From NCBI GenBank assembly GCA_026874595.1, contig CM049319.1:53578917-53642916 (forward strand): 64,000 nucleotides of DNA. The letters run 5' to 3'. The DNA comes from Sipunculus nudus. Lineage: Eukaryota; Annelida; Sipuncula; Golfingiida; Sipunculidae. The position numbers were made by a program, and so were the translations under genes. This document shows, one piece after another, positions 1 through 12,500 of the stretch. Position 1 is the first letter of the stretch; each line of letters opens with the position of its first letter. The notes under the pieces were generated by a model. That model ran no database searches. It worked only from the letters and a program-made list of their open reading frames with translations, and was not told the origin of the DNA.

Positions 1-587
1 CATACCTTTTCTGATATCAATAACACTGTACAAAAAAGGCAGTTATCTTGTACCACAGTTTACATAAATATTGAAGCTTCACAAAATCCCTCACAAAACA
101 TTTAAAAAAAAGATCAGAAGAATATTATATACATTAGAAGAAAAGACTGAATTAGACAATGAAATATTCACATGCATACATATGTGTATAAACCTTTATT
201 CTCATATGATGTTTAATTACCCCCCAAAAAAGGAATGGTGTATCAAAGTCCATCATAAATACTGATACCCTGCATATTTTGTACCATAAGTGTACATGTT
301 TTGACTGTTTACTATTGACTGCCTGGGTGAAAGAAACATTTTAACTAGATCAACCAACAAATTTGTTCTGTTTGTCCTGTAAGAAAGATCAAATAGGATG
401 ACAGATTGTTCATATTAATGTGTAATATACTCTTTTAATACTGAAGTAATATCTACCTAGACTAATCTATCTATCTATGATTGATTCAATATGCAAGTGG
501 ATGATTCCCCCCCCCCCCCCCCCCCCGATTTGCTCTTCATAATATCTCATAAATGTGCTTCAGTATGCCTCTTGTTACTCTCTAATT
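1..587. other. AT-rich non-coding sequence, no gene seen
   Basis: No open frame with recognisable protein similarity and no clear exon is visible. The only notable structure is a 20-nt poly-C tract at 507-526. The stretch probably belongs to the intron that precedes the nuclear-receptor exons starting at 3205, because those exons begin in mid-protein and the upstream exons must lie further left. Confidence 0.5.
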
Positions 588-2329
588 GTATCCCCAGACA
601 AAGTCGGGGGATACTATGTTTTCATACCGGTCCCGCCGCCGCCGCCGCATATAAATCTTGTTGGCGCGATAACCCAAAAAATATTTCATGGAACTTTACC
701 AAACTTGGTATATGTATTGATATGGGTAAGAGGACGACGCTTATTTAAAATGAGGGCATGACCTTTACTAGGAGAGTGTCCTTGACCTTGAATAGGTCCA
801 ATTTTGGGGAAAATCACACAAATTCTTTAATATCTCAAGAAATCTTGCATGGATTTATCCCAAAATGAAGTTGATGGAAGATCATGGATAGGGTTGTCAT
901 GTTCCAGAAACTGGTGGCGCCACCTATTATTCTTTACTTGTTTTCGTGCCGTTTAATACCCCCAAAATTGCCACCTTACAGTACTGTGAGCATTATAAGT
1001 CAAAAACTAATGGACAGATTTCTTTTATATTATGCATATACATATGTATGGGTTATGGGATGATGTTTATTTAAATTGGGGTCATGACCTTTCCTATGAT
1101 AGTGGCCTTGACCTTGAATATTGCCATATATGGTGAAAATCACACGCCTCTTATGACATCTCCAGTGTTGATAGCCATATGGATTTCAAACATGACTTAT
1201 GTATGGCCCACCACAAAAGTAAGAACCCTATAGGTTCTAGGGTGATGAGGTCAAAGGTCAAGGTCAATGGACTGGCATTTTAAAAGATACTGTGGATGCA
1301 TTTTAAGCCAAACTTTCATCCTAGGTCTTCCATCTTGAATATATAGCTCACTTGCCGATAGTGGATAATCCATATAAATTTTGGGGTCACAAGGTCAAAG
1401 GTCAAGGCCACAGGAGCTATCTGTCCAAAAATTAGTTTCTGGATGATAATTCCTGCTTTTATTGATGTATGGATTTCAAACTTGACTTGTATATGTCCCA
1501 TTGGAAAAGCAAGACCCAAATTGATTTTGGGGTCATGAGGTCAAAGGTCAAGGTCACAGGACACATCTTTAAAAAGATTGTGGATGCATTTTCAGCCAAA
1601 CATTTCATCTCAGATCTTTCATCTTGCACATATAGTTCACCTGCCAAGAGAGGAAGAACCCTATCAATTTTGAGGTCACAAGGTCAAAGGTGAAGGTCAC
1701 AGGAGCCATCTGTTCAAAAATTAGTTTCTGGATGATAATTCCTTCTTTTATTGATGTATGGATTTCAAACTTGACTTGTATTTGACCCATTGGAAAAGCA
1801 AGACCCGAATTGATTTTGGGGTCATGAGGTCAAAGGTCAAGGTCACAGGAAACCTCTTTAAATAGATTGTGGATGCATTTTCAGCCAAACAATTCATCTC
1901 AGATCTTTCATCTTGCACATATAGTTCACCTGCCAAGAGTGGAAGACCCCTATCAATTTTGAGGTCACAAGGTCAAAAGTGAAGGTCACAGGAGCCATCT
2001 GTCCAAAAATTAGTTTCTGGATGATAATTCCTGCTTTATTGAGGTATAGATTTCAAACTTGACTTGCATATGTCCCATTGGAAGAGCAAGACCCGAATTG
2101 ATTTTGGGGTCATGAGGTCAAAGGTCAAGGTCACAGGACACATCTTTAAAAAGATCAAGGTCACAGGACCAACATCTTCAACAAGATTGTGGATTGTTAG
2201 ATGGAAGAAACAATAAATATGCCAAGTGTCAGTGTATGCTGCTAAAAATGGGGGTCTATTCTTAAAGGGGGGGGGGGGGCTACTATGTCTGGGGATACTC
2301 TGGCACCTGCGGTGCAAAGAAATGTCTAG
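588..2329 (+). mobile_element. Helitron-like non-autonomous element (HINE/pearl type) with tandem-repeat core
   Basis: The 5' end at 588-600 reads GTATCCCCAGACA and its exact reverse complement lies at 2286-2298, giving a perfect 13-bp subterminal inverted repeat. After the right repeat come a 5-bp stem hairpin with a 3-nt loop (2303-2315, GCACC/GGTGC), ten bases, and CTAG at 2326-2329 followed by T. Subterminal inverted repeats plus a 3' hairpin and CTAG-T are the hallmarks of HINE/DINE-1-like elements and of oyster pearl elements. The 5' end has a CGG/CCG-rich patch at 634-648, as family A does. The core is a ~145-bp tandem array. No Rep/helicase gene is present, so it would depend on an autonomous relative. 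It lies in the intron before the nuclear-receptor exons. The outer 5' boundary is uncertain by a few bases. Confidence 0.72.
1190..2170 (+). repeat. ~145-bp tandem repeat with nuclear-receptor-type direct repeats
   Basis: The phrase GAGGTCAAAGGTCAAGGTCA recurs, with variants, at about 1248, 1392, 1538, 1681, 1827, 1970 and 2115, so spacing is 143-146 bp. Alternate units resemble each other more closely, giving a 289-bp higher-order dimer: 'pattern 1' units end in CACAGGA(C/A)A and 'pattern 2' units in CACAGGAGC. Five units have a perfect AGGTCA-A-AGGTCA (DR1) at 1248-1260, 1392-1404, 1538-1550, 1827-1839 and 2115-2127; the other two are one or two bases off. The array is the core of the Helitron-like element. 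Confidence 0.85.
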
Positions 2330-2689
2330 TTGCCATATATATAATACAATTACAAATTATTTTTGTATAAATTATTAGTGATTTTTACAACTCCAAGGTT
2401 GTTAAGAAAACTGAGAAATAAATAAAGATTAATTAATTTTTAGCAAATAATTGGTATGATATAGAAGCTGTAGACCACATGAAACACATCAAAGCGGCAA
2501 GTGATATTCATATTCCTATTTAATAATTCCATTTCCAAAATTAATGTTAATTATTACATTTATAATAATTATTACATTATTGTAAATATTAATGTTAATT
2601 ATTACATTAATATTATAATATTTTGTAAATATTAATAAATATATATTTATCTTTAATATGTCAATTATAATGCATAATATATAATAGAA

Positions 2690-2990
2690 ATTTAGGCTGG
2701 ATCACTATTTTAATCTGGCCTAGGCAGATTTTAAACTTGCCTAAGTGATATCAGGCAGATTTAAAACTCACCTGGATGTTACCAGACAGATTTTAAACTT
2801 GCCTAGGCGAGATTAAAATCCTGGCCTGCTCCTTGATGGATTTTTATCTCATCTAGGCCAGATTGCAGTTGTGACCTCGTCTAGGCGAGTTTAAAATCAG
2901 TCTAGGCGAGATCACAATTGCAATCTCGCCTAGGCGAGATCACAATTGCAACCATGTCTAGGTGAATTTTAAATCTGCCTGGATTTCAAT
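2690..2990. repeat. Degenerate palindromic CTAGGCGAG repeat cluster
   Basis: About ten imperfect copies of a unit like GCCTAGGCGAGATT(T)TAAA occur in both orientations. The most conserved part contains an 18-bp perfect palindrome at 2923-2940 (ATCTCGCC/TAGGCGAGAT) flanked by two copies of ATCACAATTGCAA. It lies about 215 bp upstream of the nuclear-receptor exon. No element ends were identified. Confidence 0.6.
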
Positions 2991-3000
2991 CTCGTCTCTG

Positions 3001-3105
<105 letters not shown>

Positions 3106-3204
3106 TTGAGCCAGGTCATGCAAATTAACATATGCTTAATCATGACATGTTTATTCTGTTAACTTTGTTTATATGCATGGAGTTTTTATTGTTTGCAATT
3201 TCAG

Positions 3205-3829
3205 CCTGAGCTCGTGGCCGCGATGTACGAGTTTGCCATAGGATTCTGTCAGCTCAGGTTGAACGATGCCGACGTGGGTCTCTTCTCAGGAGTTGTCTTA
3301 GCAACAGCAGGTACTCTCACGTTTCTAGGAAAAATCAGGGAAAATTCAAATTTTTTTTTCTGAGTTGGCTGCTGGCAACCCTGAGATAGATTTGATAGCT
3401 GCAATGAAATTCTGACATGATATTATCCATGGTTGCACCTAATTCATCACAGTGTATAAGATGAGTCCTGTTAACAAAAGCTTTTCTATATAATTCATAT
3501 GAATCCTTGCTCACTCAGTGTACATATTAATGAAGTCCTAATTTTAGTGTTTATTTTTCTTTACAGATCGCCAAGGTCTAACAGACACCAAAGGGGTTGA
3601 AAAAATGCAGGACAAGTTGATAGAGGCTCTGAAACTTCATGTTAGTCGTAACCACCAGGCGGAGCCACATTTGTTTGCAAATATACTTATGCGTTTGCCA
3701 GAGTTACGAACACTTGGTTCTAAACACACAGAGGTGCTCCAGTGGTACAGACATCGATGGGTGCATCTGAAACTTCCGCCTCTTTTCTCAGAGATTTATG
3801 ACATCACAAAAAGCGAGGAGGAAGTGTGA
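3205..3829 (+). CDS. Nuclear receptor, NR1-type ligand-binding domain, last two coding exons (partial)
   Basis: Ligand-activated transcription factor; only the C-terminal part of the ligand-binding domain is present. Exon 1 is 3205-3310, after acceptor TTTGCAATTTCAG and before donor GTACTC. Exon 2 is 3567-3829, after TTTCTTTACAG and ending in TGA. The junction splits the Asp codon of ATADRQGL (phase 1). The joined 122 residues start at PELVAAMYEFAIGF (helices 7-8), continue through VEKMQDKLIEALKLH (helix 9) and LMRLPELRTLGSKHTE (helices 10/11), and end with the AF-2 helix PPLFSEIYD. The ADRQGL turn equals the DRPGL turn of PPAR, thyroid-hormone and related receptors. The presence of AF-2 argues against a Rev-erb, which lacks helix 12. 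PPAR-, E75- or E78-like membership of NR1 is possible and I cannot separate these from this fragment. DNA-binding-domain exons lie left of the window. Confidence 0.88.
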
Positions 3830-4904
3830 CGGTACCGGAACAGCTTTTCATAGTCCATCCTGGGCAGCGTAATAACACTAATCACACGTACTCGTACACG
3901 TGACAGTATTCTAACACTGGTGAGCAAGGGATTTGTTTCTGAGTCAAAAGCCCAAAATTTACGACAAATATAAATTGCAACATGTGGTCTGTTTTACACA
4001 GTCCCTTTTTGGGAGCCTAGCAACCACATGTAATACATATATTTGTGTTTAAATTGTGAGAGGTCTTAGTGAAAACAGGACTTCAGGCTTAATACAAGTC
4101 AGGAACAAAAACTTAATGCTGGTGTTTTTTTTATAGTATAGAGTACAAGTTTAGGCTTATTCACACTAAGAAGGCAAAGCCCATTAGCTCAAGTGAAAAA
4201 GGGAACAGATTTTATTGATTGAGTACCTGTGCTTTTGCATACACAGCACTGGTTGATATATCAGTGAATGAAAAATGTTAAAGAATGGGCCAAAGTGGAG
4301 TATTCAGTTCAGGTGAATCACCAATTTCTTCAGGGATAAGTAATTACAGGGAGTGTGGATGGAAAAAACACTAGGCGTTGACTGGAAAACCCAGAGTCCC
4401 TTCAATGCCAAAGTGAATTAGTGTGTTACATGGCCAACAGGTGTCAGCATAATTGCCAAAGGAAAATTGATGTGTTTAATGGTGGTACACCAGGTGGCAG
4501 GGATGGAATTAGTGTGATTTGCTGGCACCAGATGGCAGCTCATTGCAACAGGTATATACAATTATCAGGGGACTGAAAATAACCAGGTGTGGGGTTTATA
4601 CAGGAATCACTTTATCTACATATTAGATCAATGCAGCAGGGATATATTCTTTATTGCCAGATAGCACAAACATTGCTACTCAACAGTGAGGTGATTATTC
4701 AGGAAAATAAGGAGTTTCCTCCCGAGGCAGCCATAATTTGCGTCAAACCTAACCATATATCTTTTCATGTTTATTTTATTATAATCAGGTAACAGTCCTG
4801 TTTTAGTGTAGTCACCTTTATATGCAAGAGTCAGGGAGGTAGCACCAATCAGGCAGCATGTCCAGTTACACTTAATGAAGTATATCCACTCAGCTCCAGG
4901 TACG

Positions 4905-5575
4905 TGAGAGTCGCATTAAAAACAGGTGTCAGAATGAAGTGACAGAATGGAAATCATACGTGATTGACAGAATAGGAGTCCTTAAGGATTGGAATAACCA
5001 AGGAGTGACGAACAATAGGCCCATATAAGAGGCAAAATGGGAGTCATCCAGAAAGTGACAAGTAAAGTGAGCCAGAAAGTGAGTCACCAGTAATTGAAAT
5101 AATGGGGATCACTTAGGAATGACAGAACATGGGTCTCTTGGTAGTGAGAGAACAGGAGTCGCCCCACAATTAATGGAACAAGTGAAGTGGTGTCAATATT
5201 GAGTGACAGAAGAAAAGTCACACAGTTGATTGACAGACTCCACATTATTGAATGAAAGATCAGAAATCAAACTGACGAGTTGACATTAGGGAGCAGACTG
5301 TCAAGAACGGGAGTCACATTGATGAATGACAGTTTGGGAGTCAGCCAGTAAAGGGACAGAACATATGCCACAGTGTAGACTGACAGTATAGCAGACACAC
5401 TAGTGAGTGACAAGTTGGAAAAGCAACTACAAATGGCAGAACAGAAATCACACTGTTGAGTGACATAACTGGAGTAAGTGGCAGCAAGCGACTGAGAGAT
5501 GAGTGACAAAGTCACTATGTTTAGTGACAGAGCAGGAGTCGCACTGTCAGGAGTGACAGGAAAGGAGCGCCAAGG
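4905..5575. repeat. Degenerate minisatellite, GTGACAGAACAGGAGTCAC-type unit
   Basis: Some 17-20 diverged copies of a unit of roughly 35-40 bp built on 'GAGTGACAGAAxAGGAGTCACAC' follow one another. Clear copies are near 4938, 5115, 5147, 5200, 5300, 5330, 5455 and 5520. Weaker ones (AGTCAC, GGAGTCGC, GACAG) lie between. The open frame at 5267-5515 on the - strand is a by-product of the repeat. It sits 1.1 kb past the nuclear-receptor stop codon, possibly in the 3' UTR. Confidence 0.55.
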
Positions 5576-7039
5576 GTAAATTCATCACAGTTCAATCACC
5601 ATGTGGTCAAAGACAGACAGGTGGTCTGAGGTTCAACATAACAAATAGATCAGATGTCTCATCATGTCATACAAGAGGCTTACCTGTAGTGAAGGACACC
5701 ATATTTTCTGTGTTGAAGAGACATCTGTTATATTTTGTTACAAATTGGGGTGTTATTGGGTCATTGTGTATTACAGACAAACATTTGAGGTCCAGTGTCA
5801 GGGATACATTTGTGCGTACATTTGTGTGTGTTAATATATCTATATAATGTCTATATCTACACCTGAAGGTTCAGGAGATGATAATATATGACGTGCAGTA
5901 TATATGTCTGTTATGACATTTGTGTGATGGTCATAGGTCCACTTTACTGTCACAGAGTCGCCAAATGTTATACATTCTGTGGCACTGACATTGCCGTGCA
6001 CCTATTTCTAGATTTGCTACAGGTAAAATGTTAAGTGAACTCTGTGATGATGTACTGTCATTGGTAACAGAGACCTGCAGAATTAAATAATATGAGTTAA
6101 GGTCTTTGGAACAAACCCGCATGTATCTGATAGTCAATGTTAAGCTTATACAATTCATTTATACATTTAAACTGTAAGTTACTGTTATTACACAAGAGTT
6201 TCCACCTGGGAAATATCGGTCACCACAAGGTTGGCATTGCTATGTAAAATGTATTTTATGGTCTTTCAAACTTTTATGCTTGCGTAGATTCTGCAAGACT
6301 TTTTAATTGGTTCATGCTAAGATGGCATGTTCTATCAGATATTTATTGACGGTCTCCTGTGTTCTTCTTAGATGAAACAGGTATTTGAATTAATCACAAC
6401 TATATGTTCTTACTTTTGAAATATCAATATCCATCTGAATTGAGTTTATCATCATTTGAATTTATTTAATCATTACTGATTCATGGTCACTTAAATGGCT
6501 TCAGCTGGTTAGGGTTCATGTACCATATCTCAAGGTACATCTTTTAGGGACAAGTTTCCAGATCTTCTTCTTTTGAGCGAATCATGGACTGATAATGGAA
6601 AAGGCATGGTGCGACTATTAATATATATGAAGTTTAAATGGAAAATTAAAGGAAAATAAAAAGGAAAATATTTCATTCTGAAGCAGATGGCAACTTTCAC
6701 CATATTGCCAAGTTCTCAAATGTTACATACCAATAAATTCAGTGCAACAGTTGAATTAAGGTGTGACCTTTTCCTTAACATCAAATTGGTATATTTGAAT
6801 TATTTGCACTAAATAGTGGTTGTAAAGATAGTCTTTATATACACATGGTATCTGTGTTTAAAACAGGCTGCTTTTCAGTGGTTTTCACAGATATAAGCAC
6901 TCTTGATATTTGTTGTGTGAAAGCAATATTGTTTGGTGAGGATTAATCCAAGAATGGAGATTAGCATTTGTTAGAAATGTATTATACATATAGGTTTTAA
7001 AAGGCATGACATACATTGTTTACTCATTTGCACTGCTAT

Positions 7040-7330
7040 TTTGAAGGTCAGATGTCAGAGGTTAAGGTCAATATCATCTTTGAAGATCAGGGTCAGTGGC
7101 ATTGTCTATTGAAGGTCAAAATTTGCATTTCTTTTGCATGTTCATGAGTGGTTGGCTCATGCCCTTGTGAGTGATGGTCTGTTTACATTGCCTCTTGAGG
7201 GCCAAGGTCAGTTTAGGCTGTTATTTGAAGGTCATCAGCTTCCTTTGTCCCATGATGGTCAAGGTCAGTTAGTCTTTACAAGGTCAGAAGAGATTCACTT
7301 AAACCTAAAGGTCTCAGGGCTGTGTGCACT
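7040..7330 (+). repeat. AGGTCA-rich degenerate repeat
   Basis: At least nine AGGTCA or near-AGGTCA half-sites, all in the + orientation, lie within about 290 bp, for example GAAGGTCA at 7045, 7112 and 7227, TTAAGGTCA near 7061, CAAGGTCA at 7202 and 7259, and ACAAGGTCAGAAG at 7278. Spacing is irregular. It may be a worn relative of the AGGTCA-bearing tandem units at 1.2-2.2 kb. No element ends are visible. Confidence 0.5.
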
Positions 7331-8444
7331 TTGAACTCTACTTTATGTTGACCATTTATTATCAGCATCAAAAGTAGTATGCTTAATTCATAAAAAACTG
7401 AAAACAAATAGCCACATTTTGTTTTCTGGGCATTCTATATCATAGGTATGATTTGAGATTATCCCATATCAGTTATTGAGACAATAGAGTGAAGGGTTGG
7501 CCACAGCCTAATGGTTAAAGCATTGCAGTAACAAATGGAAGGTATGCTGTTTCAGCCTGCCAGTGCCTCAAGAGCAAAATCTCTTTAGAACCTCTGAGAT
7601 TAATCAACAGGGTAATGACTTTAGAATTATCAGAGCTTGATGCATATAAAAACCTGATAACCGGAAGGCTGAATAATTACATAATTTAAATACCCATAAT
7701 TTTGACATGCAACCCATGATATCCATGTTTTGTTGTGGACATGAAGTGTTTGCCCCCGATAGCTGATTTGTTTCACCTGGAGAAGTAAAGCTGTAGGGGG
7801 TTTGATGAGAGAATGGGGATGTGACATGATGACAGTGTCCAGGTGAGCATCAATCGGTATAGAGTGTTTGGTTGCAAGGGAATGTGCATTGGCAAAGTTT
7901 AAAGGAGAATAACACTTTTTTGGACCACTCCAAGATCCTCAGATTATTGTACTTTTCCTTTTGTATGGTTAATCATCCTAATACAAACTGTGGATATCTT
8001 TAGAAATAAAAAATAAATAGATAAAAAAACTGATCTTCTAAACATCTAATATGTCTGCTTTCTGGTTGATCTTTGACACCTCAGCTACCAGGTAGCATCT
8101 AACATGATAATTGATCATGTCAGTTTATTTATTTAAGGACAAAATAGGTTGGTTATTCATGGTATTACCACTTTTGCTCACCAGTGCCATCTATTTTTCA
8201 CATTGTGAAACAAAGTATCAGAGAAATTTTCATACTGGAAAATGCCTTCACATACACACTGATAATATGTAGGGTACTTAAAAATGTTCTATATCAGGGC
8301 TTGACATATTTTGAAAAAAATTGCCCATTCAGGCAATTAACACCTAGCTTTTACTTGCCCAACATGGATTTTTACCTGCCCTGCAAAAGTCAAAGATCAC
8401 AGCAACAAGCAAAAAGTGTGTTCAGCATGATTGTGTTGGTTTTT

Positions 8445-10295
8445 AGCTCAGCTGACTAAAAGTCATCTGAGCTATAGTCGTGGTCCTTTGTCCGTCGTCC
8501 GTCCGCCCATCCGTCCGTTAACAGGGCACGTTTCAAAACCGTTGGACCTACTGATCCAAAACTTTGCATACCATTAGATGTCCCCAAAATTTCCTACCTA
8601 CCCAAAATTGGGTCATTAGCACTTCGTTCCTTCGAGATATTAAGGAAAAACCTTGGTTTCCATAAAAAAGCCATTGTTACACTACAAGGCTGCCTAATAT
8701 CAAAACCACTGATCTGTTTTTGATCATATTTAGTATTCATTTTCTTCCATACATTTTCTATGAACATACCAAAAATTAGGTCAGTATTGGGTATTATTTT
8801 GAAGTTATGGGCCCAAATATAATGCAATTTAAAAAAATCAGGAAATATATTTACTCATCTAACATGAGAATTGCTGAAGCTGGAGACTTTTTCAGGAATA
8901 TAACTTTATTTAATCAAGATTCAATTGTTTACCCAAAATTAGATCTGAATTTTGCAAATTTGTCGAGTTATTAGCTTAAATAAAAAATCAATACCTTAAA
9001 TTTTAACCAACTTTGGCAATGGCACGTTTTTTTCCCTGTAAGCACTGTTGATTTAATTTTCACAACATATATACATAAGGATTAAATCTTTTAAAATCTA
9101 AAATTTCAAAGGAATTGATTGAAAAGAGTAGCTTTTATTCACGTTTTCATACACCATGTCAAGTGTTTTTTACATCTAGCCCTCCTGGTAGTACAGCCTT
9201 CACTTGCATTATGCAACTGACCCCAGGCAGCTTGTCTTGGCTCAGCTTGGTCACTACTAGCAGGCTTCTTCTCTGCCCTGCACTCCCCCCTTAACTAGAC
9301 GAATGTTATAATTTTCTGTATTTATTTTATTCTTGGCTATGCTACATTTTAGATTTTGTATTGTACCACCAGGGTTACAATGATTAAAGTGCACATTGAA
9401 TTGTGTCCAAAAAATGATGTATTGGTATGAAAGTGTGGATGTTCATCAGATAAGTAATTCCTTACTTTAGAAGAGTAAAAACTTCACCAGGTGTGAAATT
9501 GACTATTAATTCCAGTAATAAATTATTGCTGAGATAGTAATTAGCTCAATGATACTGTTTGTCTTCAATCAACCAACAGTGTGTATACTTTATTTGAAAA
9601 GATGTTTTTATTTTATCAAATTTAATGAATCTTTTAATTTCATTTCAGTGAATAAAATTAAGCATGTACTGAAAACTCCAATGTGCAAAACTTTTTAATA
9701 GTGATTCAAGGAATAATCTTGTAGATGCCATGCTGTGGCATTATTTTCTTTTAAATTCAGTTTAAACATTTGTGATTTAAAAATAATAAATTATATGTGT
9801 ATGCATAATATGACCCAATATGAGCTACACTCTGGATATATAATGATTGCAACTTAGAATTCTAATATTTTAACTTATATTTTTAGTTTTTGTATTGCAA
9901 ATTTATAAAACTTGTAAATAAAAAAATGAATCAGATAAAAACTATTAATGGAAAAAGTGGATATGCTAAAAAAATAGGTTTATATATAAACTTAAATGCA
10001 TTATTCTCCGGAAAGTTAAATAAAGGTATTAGTCCATTTGCCTGTCAATCTGTAAATTTTTCATATGCATCACAGTGTCTCAAAACTGTTACTGTTTTTC
10101 TTCATGACAGTCTTGTCTGAGTATTAGTTTGCAATCATATATTTAGAACTTTACTATAACCAAGTAGGAGGGCCCCTTTCCTCTTAGCTTCTCATATGCT
10201 TACATGAATGAAAAACATTACAATAGAATATTTTGCATTTTGCATTTGCAAAAATTTCAAACTTCAGCTGAGCGCCGTGACCCATGGGTCCCTTG
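8445..10295 (+). mobile_element. Helitron-like element family B, copy B1
   Basis: The 5' end AGCTCAGCTGACT (8445) forms an imperfect palindrome with AGTCATCTGAGCT a few bases on, then a GTCCGTCC-type simple repeat. The 3' end has TCAGCTGAGC (10264-10273), the perfect inverse of GCTCAGCTGA at the 5' end, then a perfect 12-bp palindrome GACCCATGGGTC (10279-10290) and CCTTG followed by TT. One internal unit (about 8520-9060) matches the ~680-bp units of copy B2. No coding capacity. The open frame at 8594-8827 is a frame within this repeat. The middle (9180-10260) was not matched to B2 and could include older insertions. Confidence 0.65.
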
Positions 10296-12014
10296 TTTAT
10301 AGTATACGTTTGACAATAAACATGACCAGTTGCTTGTTAATTATATTTCCCTTCAGTAATTGCACAGATAAACATACAGGTCATTTCAGATAGAGAGGTT
10401 TTATCAATATGATTTTTTTTTTCTGCAAGAAAGAAATTAAAGGTAATTAGTTAGGAAAGTTGGAGCCAAATTTTGGTTGCCCTATCACCATTTTCAGGGA
10501 ATATTTTCCTAATACTGTTTGAATGTAACAGTAATGTTAAATCACTATGTTCATATAAGCACTGTATGTTCAGAAATACATGGGCATTACTGTGGGTTAG
10601 CAGTGTTTACAATTTTTACCAAGCGGGTGCTTTTTTGGTCATACCAGGTCCTTTTAAGATTTATATTTAGTTTAATCATGGTGCCTAGTAACATTTCTGA
10701 AAAGGTCATTATATACAATGTAGAATTATGAGGAGTACTTGATAAATCAATAGATTATGAGTGACTTCAGGGACTATAATGTAGTGCTTATTACATGTAG
10801 ATAGTGTTGGCTGATAGACCACAGACTGTGTATCATGATATATCACTGACTACAAATGATACGTTGTCTATACTGTGGTTGACATTTTGTTATCGAGGGT
10901 TTCAAATTTGCTATATTTATGAAAGGGAAATTATTTCAAACATTTTGTGAATAAGATGCTCCAACTAAACAGGGGAACCTTAATTTAACCTGTTGATTCA
11001 TTGACATCTCATATATGATATATTTGCCGGTAGGGTCACAAAGCAGAAATTATTTATATCAACAGATATTTTTTGTATAATCTGTATGCCGGAGACTGAT
11101 ATTGTGAATATTATGATGTCTTTTACACTTCTTCAGTGTTCACTTTATTTTTCAATTAGTAAAGATTTTGTGAGCATATGAAATAGTTCATACAAAAAAG
11201 GATGCACCATGTACAATAACCGTATGGTGAGATCGTGAAAATTTAACCCTCACAAAAACTAGAAATGAATTGGAAATTGTGAGATTTTAACCTCGTGAAT
11301 TTGAAGTCAACCATAGTTTCATGATATTTCAGTATTGGTCCTAATTTTTTTATAAATATAATGCTTGTATGCTAAGCTAGCATGTGTCAAGCTCCCCTTT
11401 GCACATATCTGATATCAATATTAAATGAAGCCAATGCTTGTGACATGGAACTTGCAAACTGTGCAAATATATATATTTTTTTCAAGGGATGAGGTCTTCA
11501 TTTCAGCACAAGTTGGTGCATAATTTACTAAAAAAAACTCTAAAAACACGATGAACTATCCAATCCACTACCCATGTCCCCCCCCCCTGCATTTTTGGCC
11601 ACACAAACCAAAAAGGTGGTTTTTGCACCAAGGACAGAAAGTAAAATGCACAATTAACTATTGTCCTATTGTCGAGACATAATGATTAATAAAATCAAAA
11701 CTTGGTTTTATTTTCCTCTGAACAGTTAATACCCTTTACTGTTTACAGACTTACTAAAGCACACTTTAAAGTTGCATCTTATTGGTTAGATTCTATGAGG
11801 GTTAAACATGTTGTATGTTTGTATTTAGATCTGAGGATTCCCTTTAACCTAAAGCAAACCCTCACTGTAGGAATTGTTGAAAATATGGTAAAGATACAAC
11901 AAAAGATGAGTAAAATATTCCTGTAATGAAAAAGTAAAAGTGTCGGCATTTGTCTGAAATCTAAAATAAATTTAAACAGGAAAGGATATTAAACAGAATA
12001 TGAGAAATAGCCCT

Positions 12015-12500
12015 TACACACCAAAAATGCTTTGTAAGACAATACATACATTAAGTGTAACAAAAGCCTTTATTAACAAAAGCTGCAGTGTAAGACATTG
12101 CATACAAAAAATTCAGTGTAAGACAATACGTGCAAAAGACAATGTGTACAAAAGTTGCAGCGTAATATATTGACAAAAGAAGCAGAATAAGACATTGCAT
12201 TCAAAAGATGCAGCTGAAGACATTATGTCCTTACAAAAGACATCATTTGGTCAATAGATGCAGCGCAAGAGATTACTTACTAAACATGTACCATATAACA
12301 TTACATAAAAAAAATATGCAGTATAAGTAATTATGTACAACAGATTCAGGGTAAGACATTACATATAAAAGGTGCAGTGTAAGACATTAAATACAATTTA
12401 TGCAGCACAAGTTATAACATGCAAAAGATGCAGTGTAAGACATTACATGTTTACAAAAGATGCAGGGCAAGAGATTATAAAAGATGCAGCGATAAGTACA
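12015..12500. repeat. Degenerate minisatellite, AAAAGATGCAGTGTAAGACATT-like unit
   Basis: About 14 imperfect copies follow one another, with a core of GATGCAG(T/C)GTAAGACATTACAT. Examples are near 12081, 12111, 12155, 12200, 12250, 12310, 12345, 12372, 12420 and 12460. The unit is roughly 30-36 bp and much diverged. No flanking TIR or hairpin was found. Confidence 0.65.

Larger units (their letters stand above)
3830..8444. other. 3' UTR and downstream region of the nuclear-receptor gene
   Basis: No further coding exon is seen. The transcript end is not clear. The first good poly-A hexamer I see is AATAAA at 6732-6737; earlier AT-rich variants exist. The stretch contains a decayed minisatellite (about 4905-5575) and an AGGTCA-rich patch (7040-7330), both listed separately. 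Nothing else is recognised. Confidence 0.4.

Noticed and set aside
1190-2170. Dedicated host enhancer built of DR1 sites
   Set aside because: The array is the core of a mobile element with defined ends, so regulatory function cannot be claimed from sequence alone; it is listed only as a testable idea.
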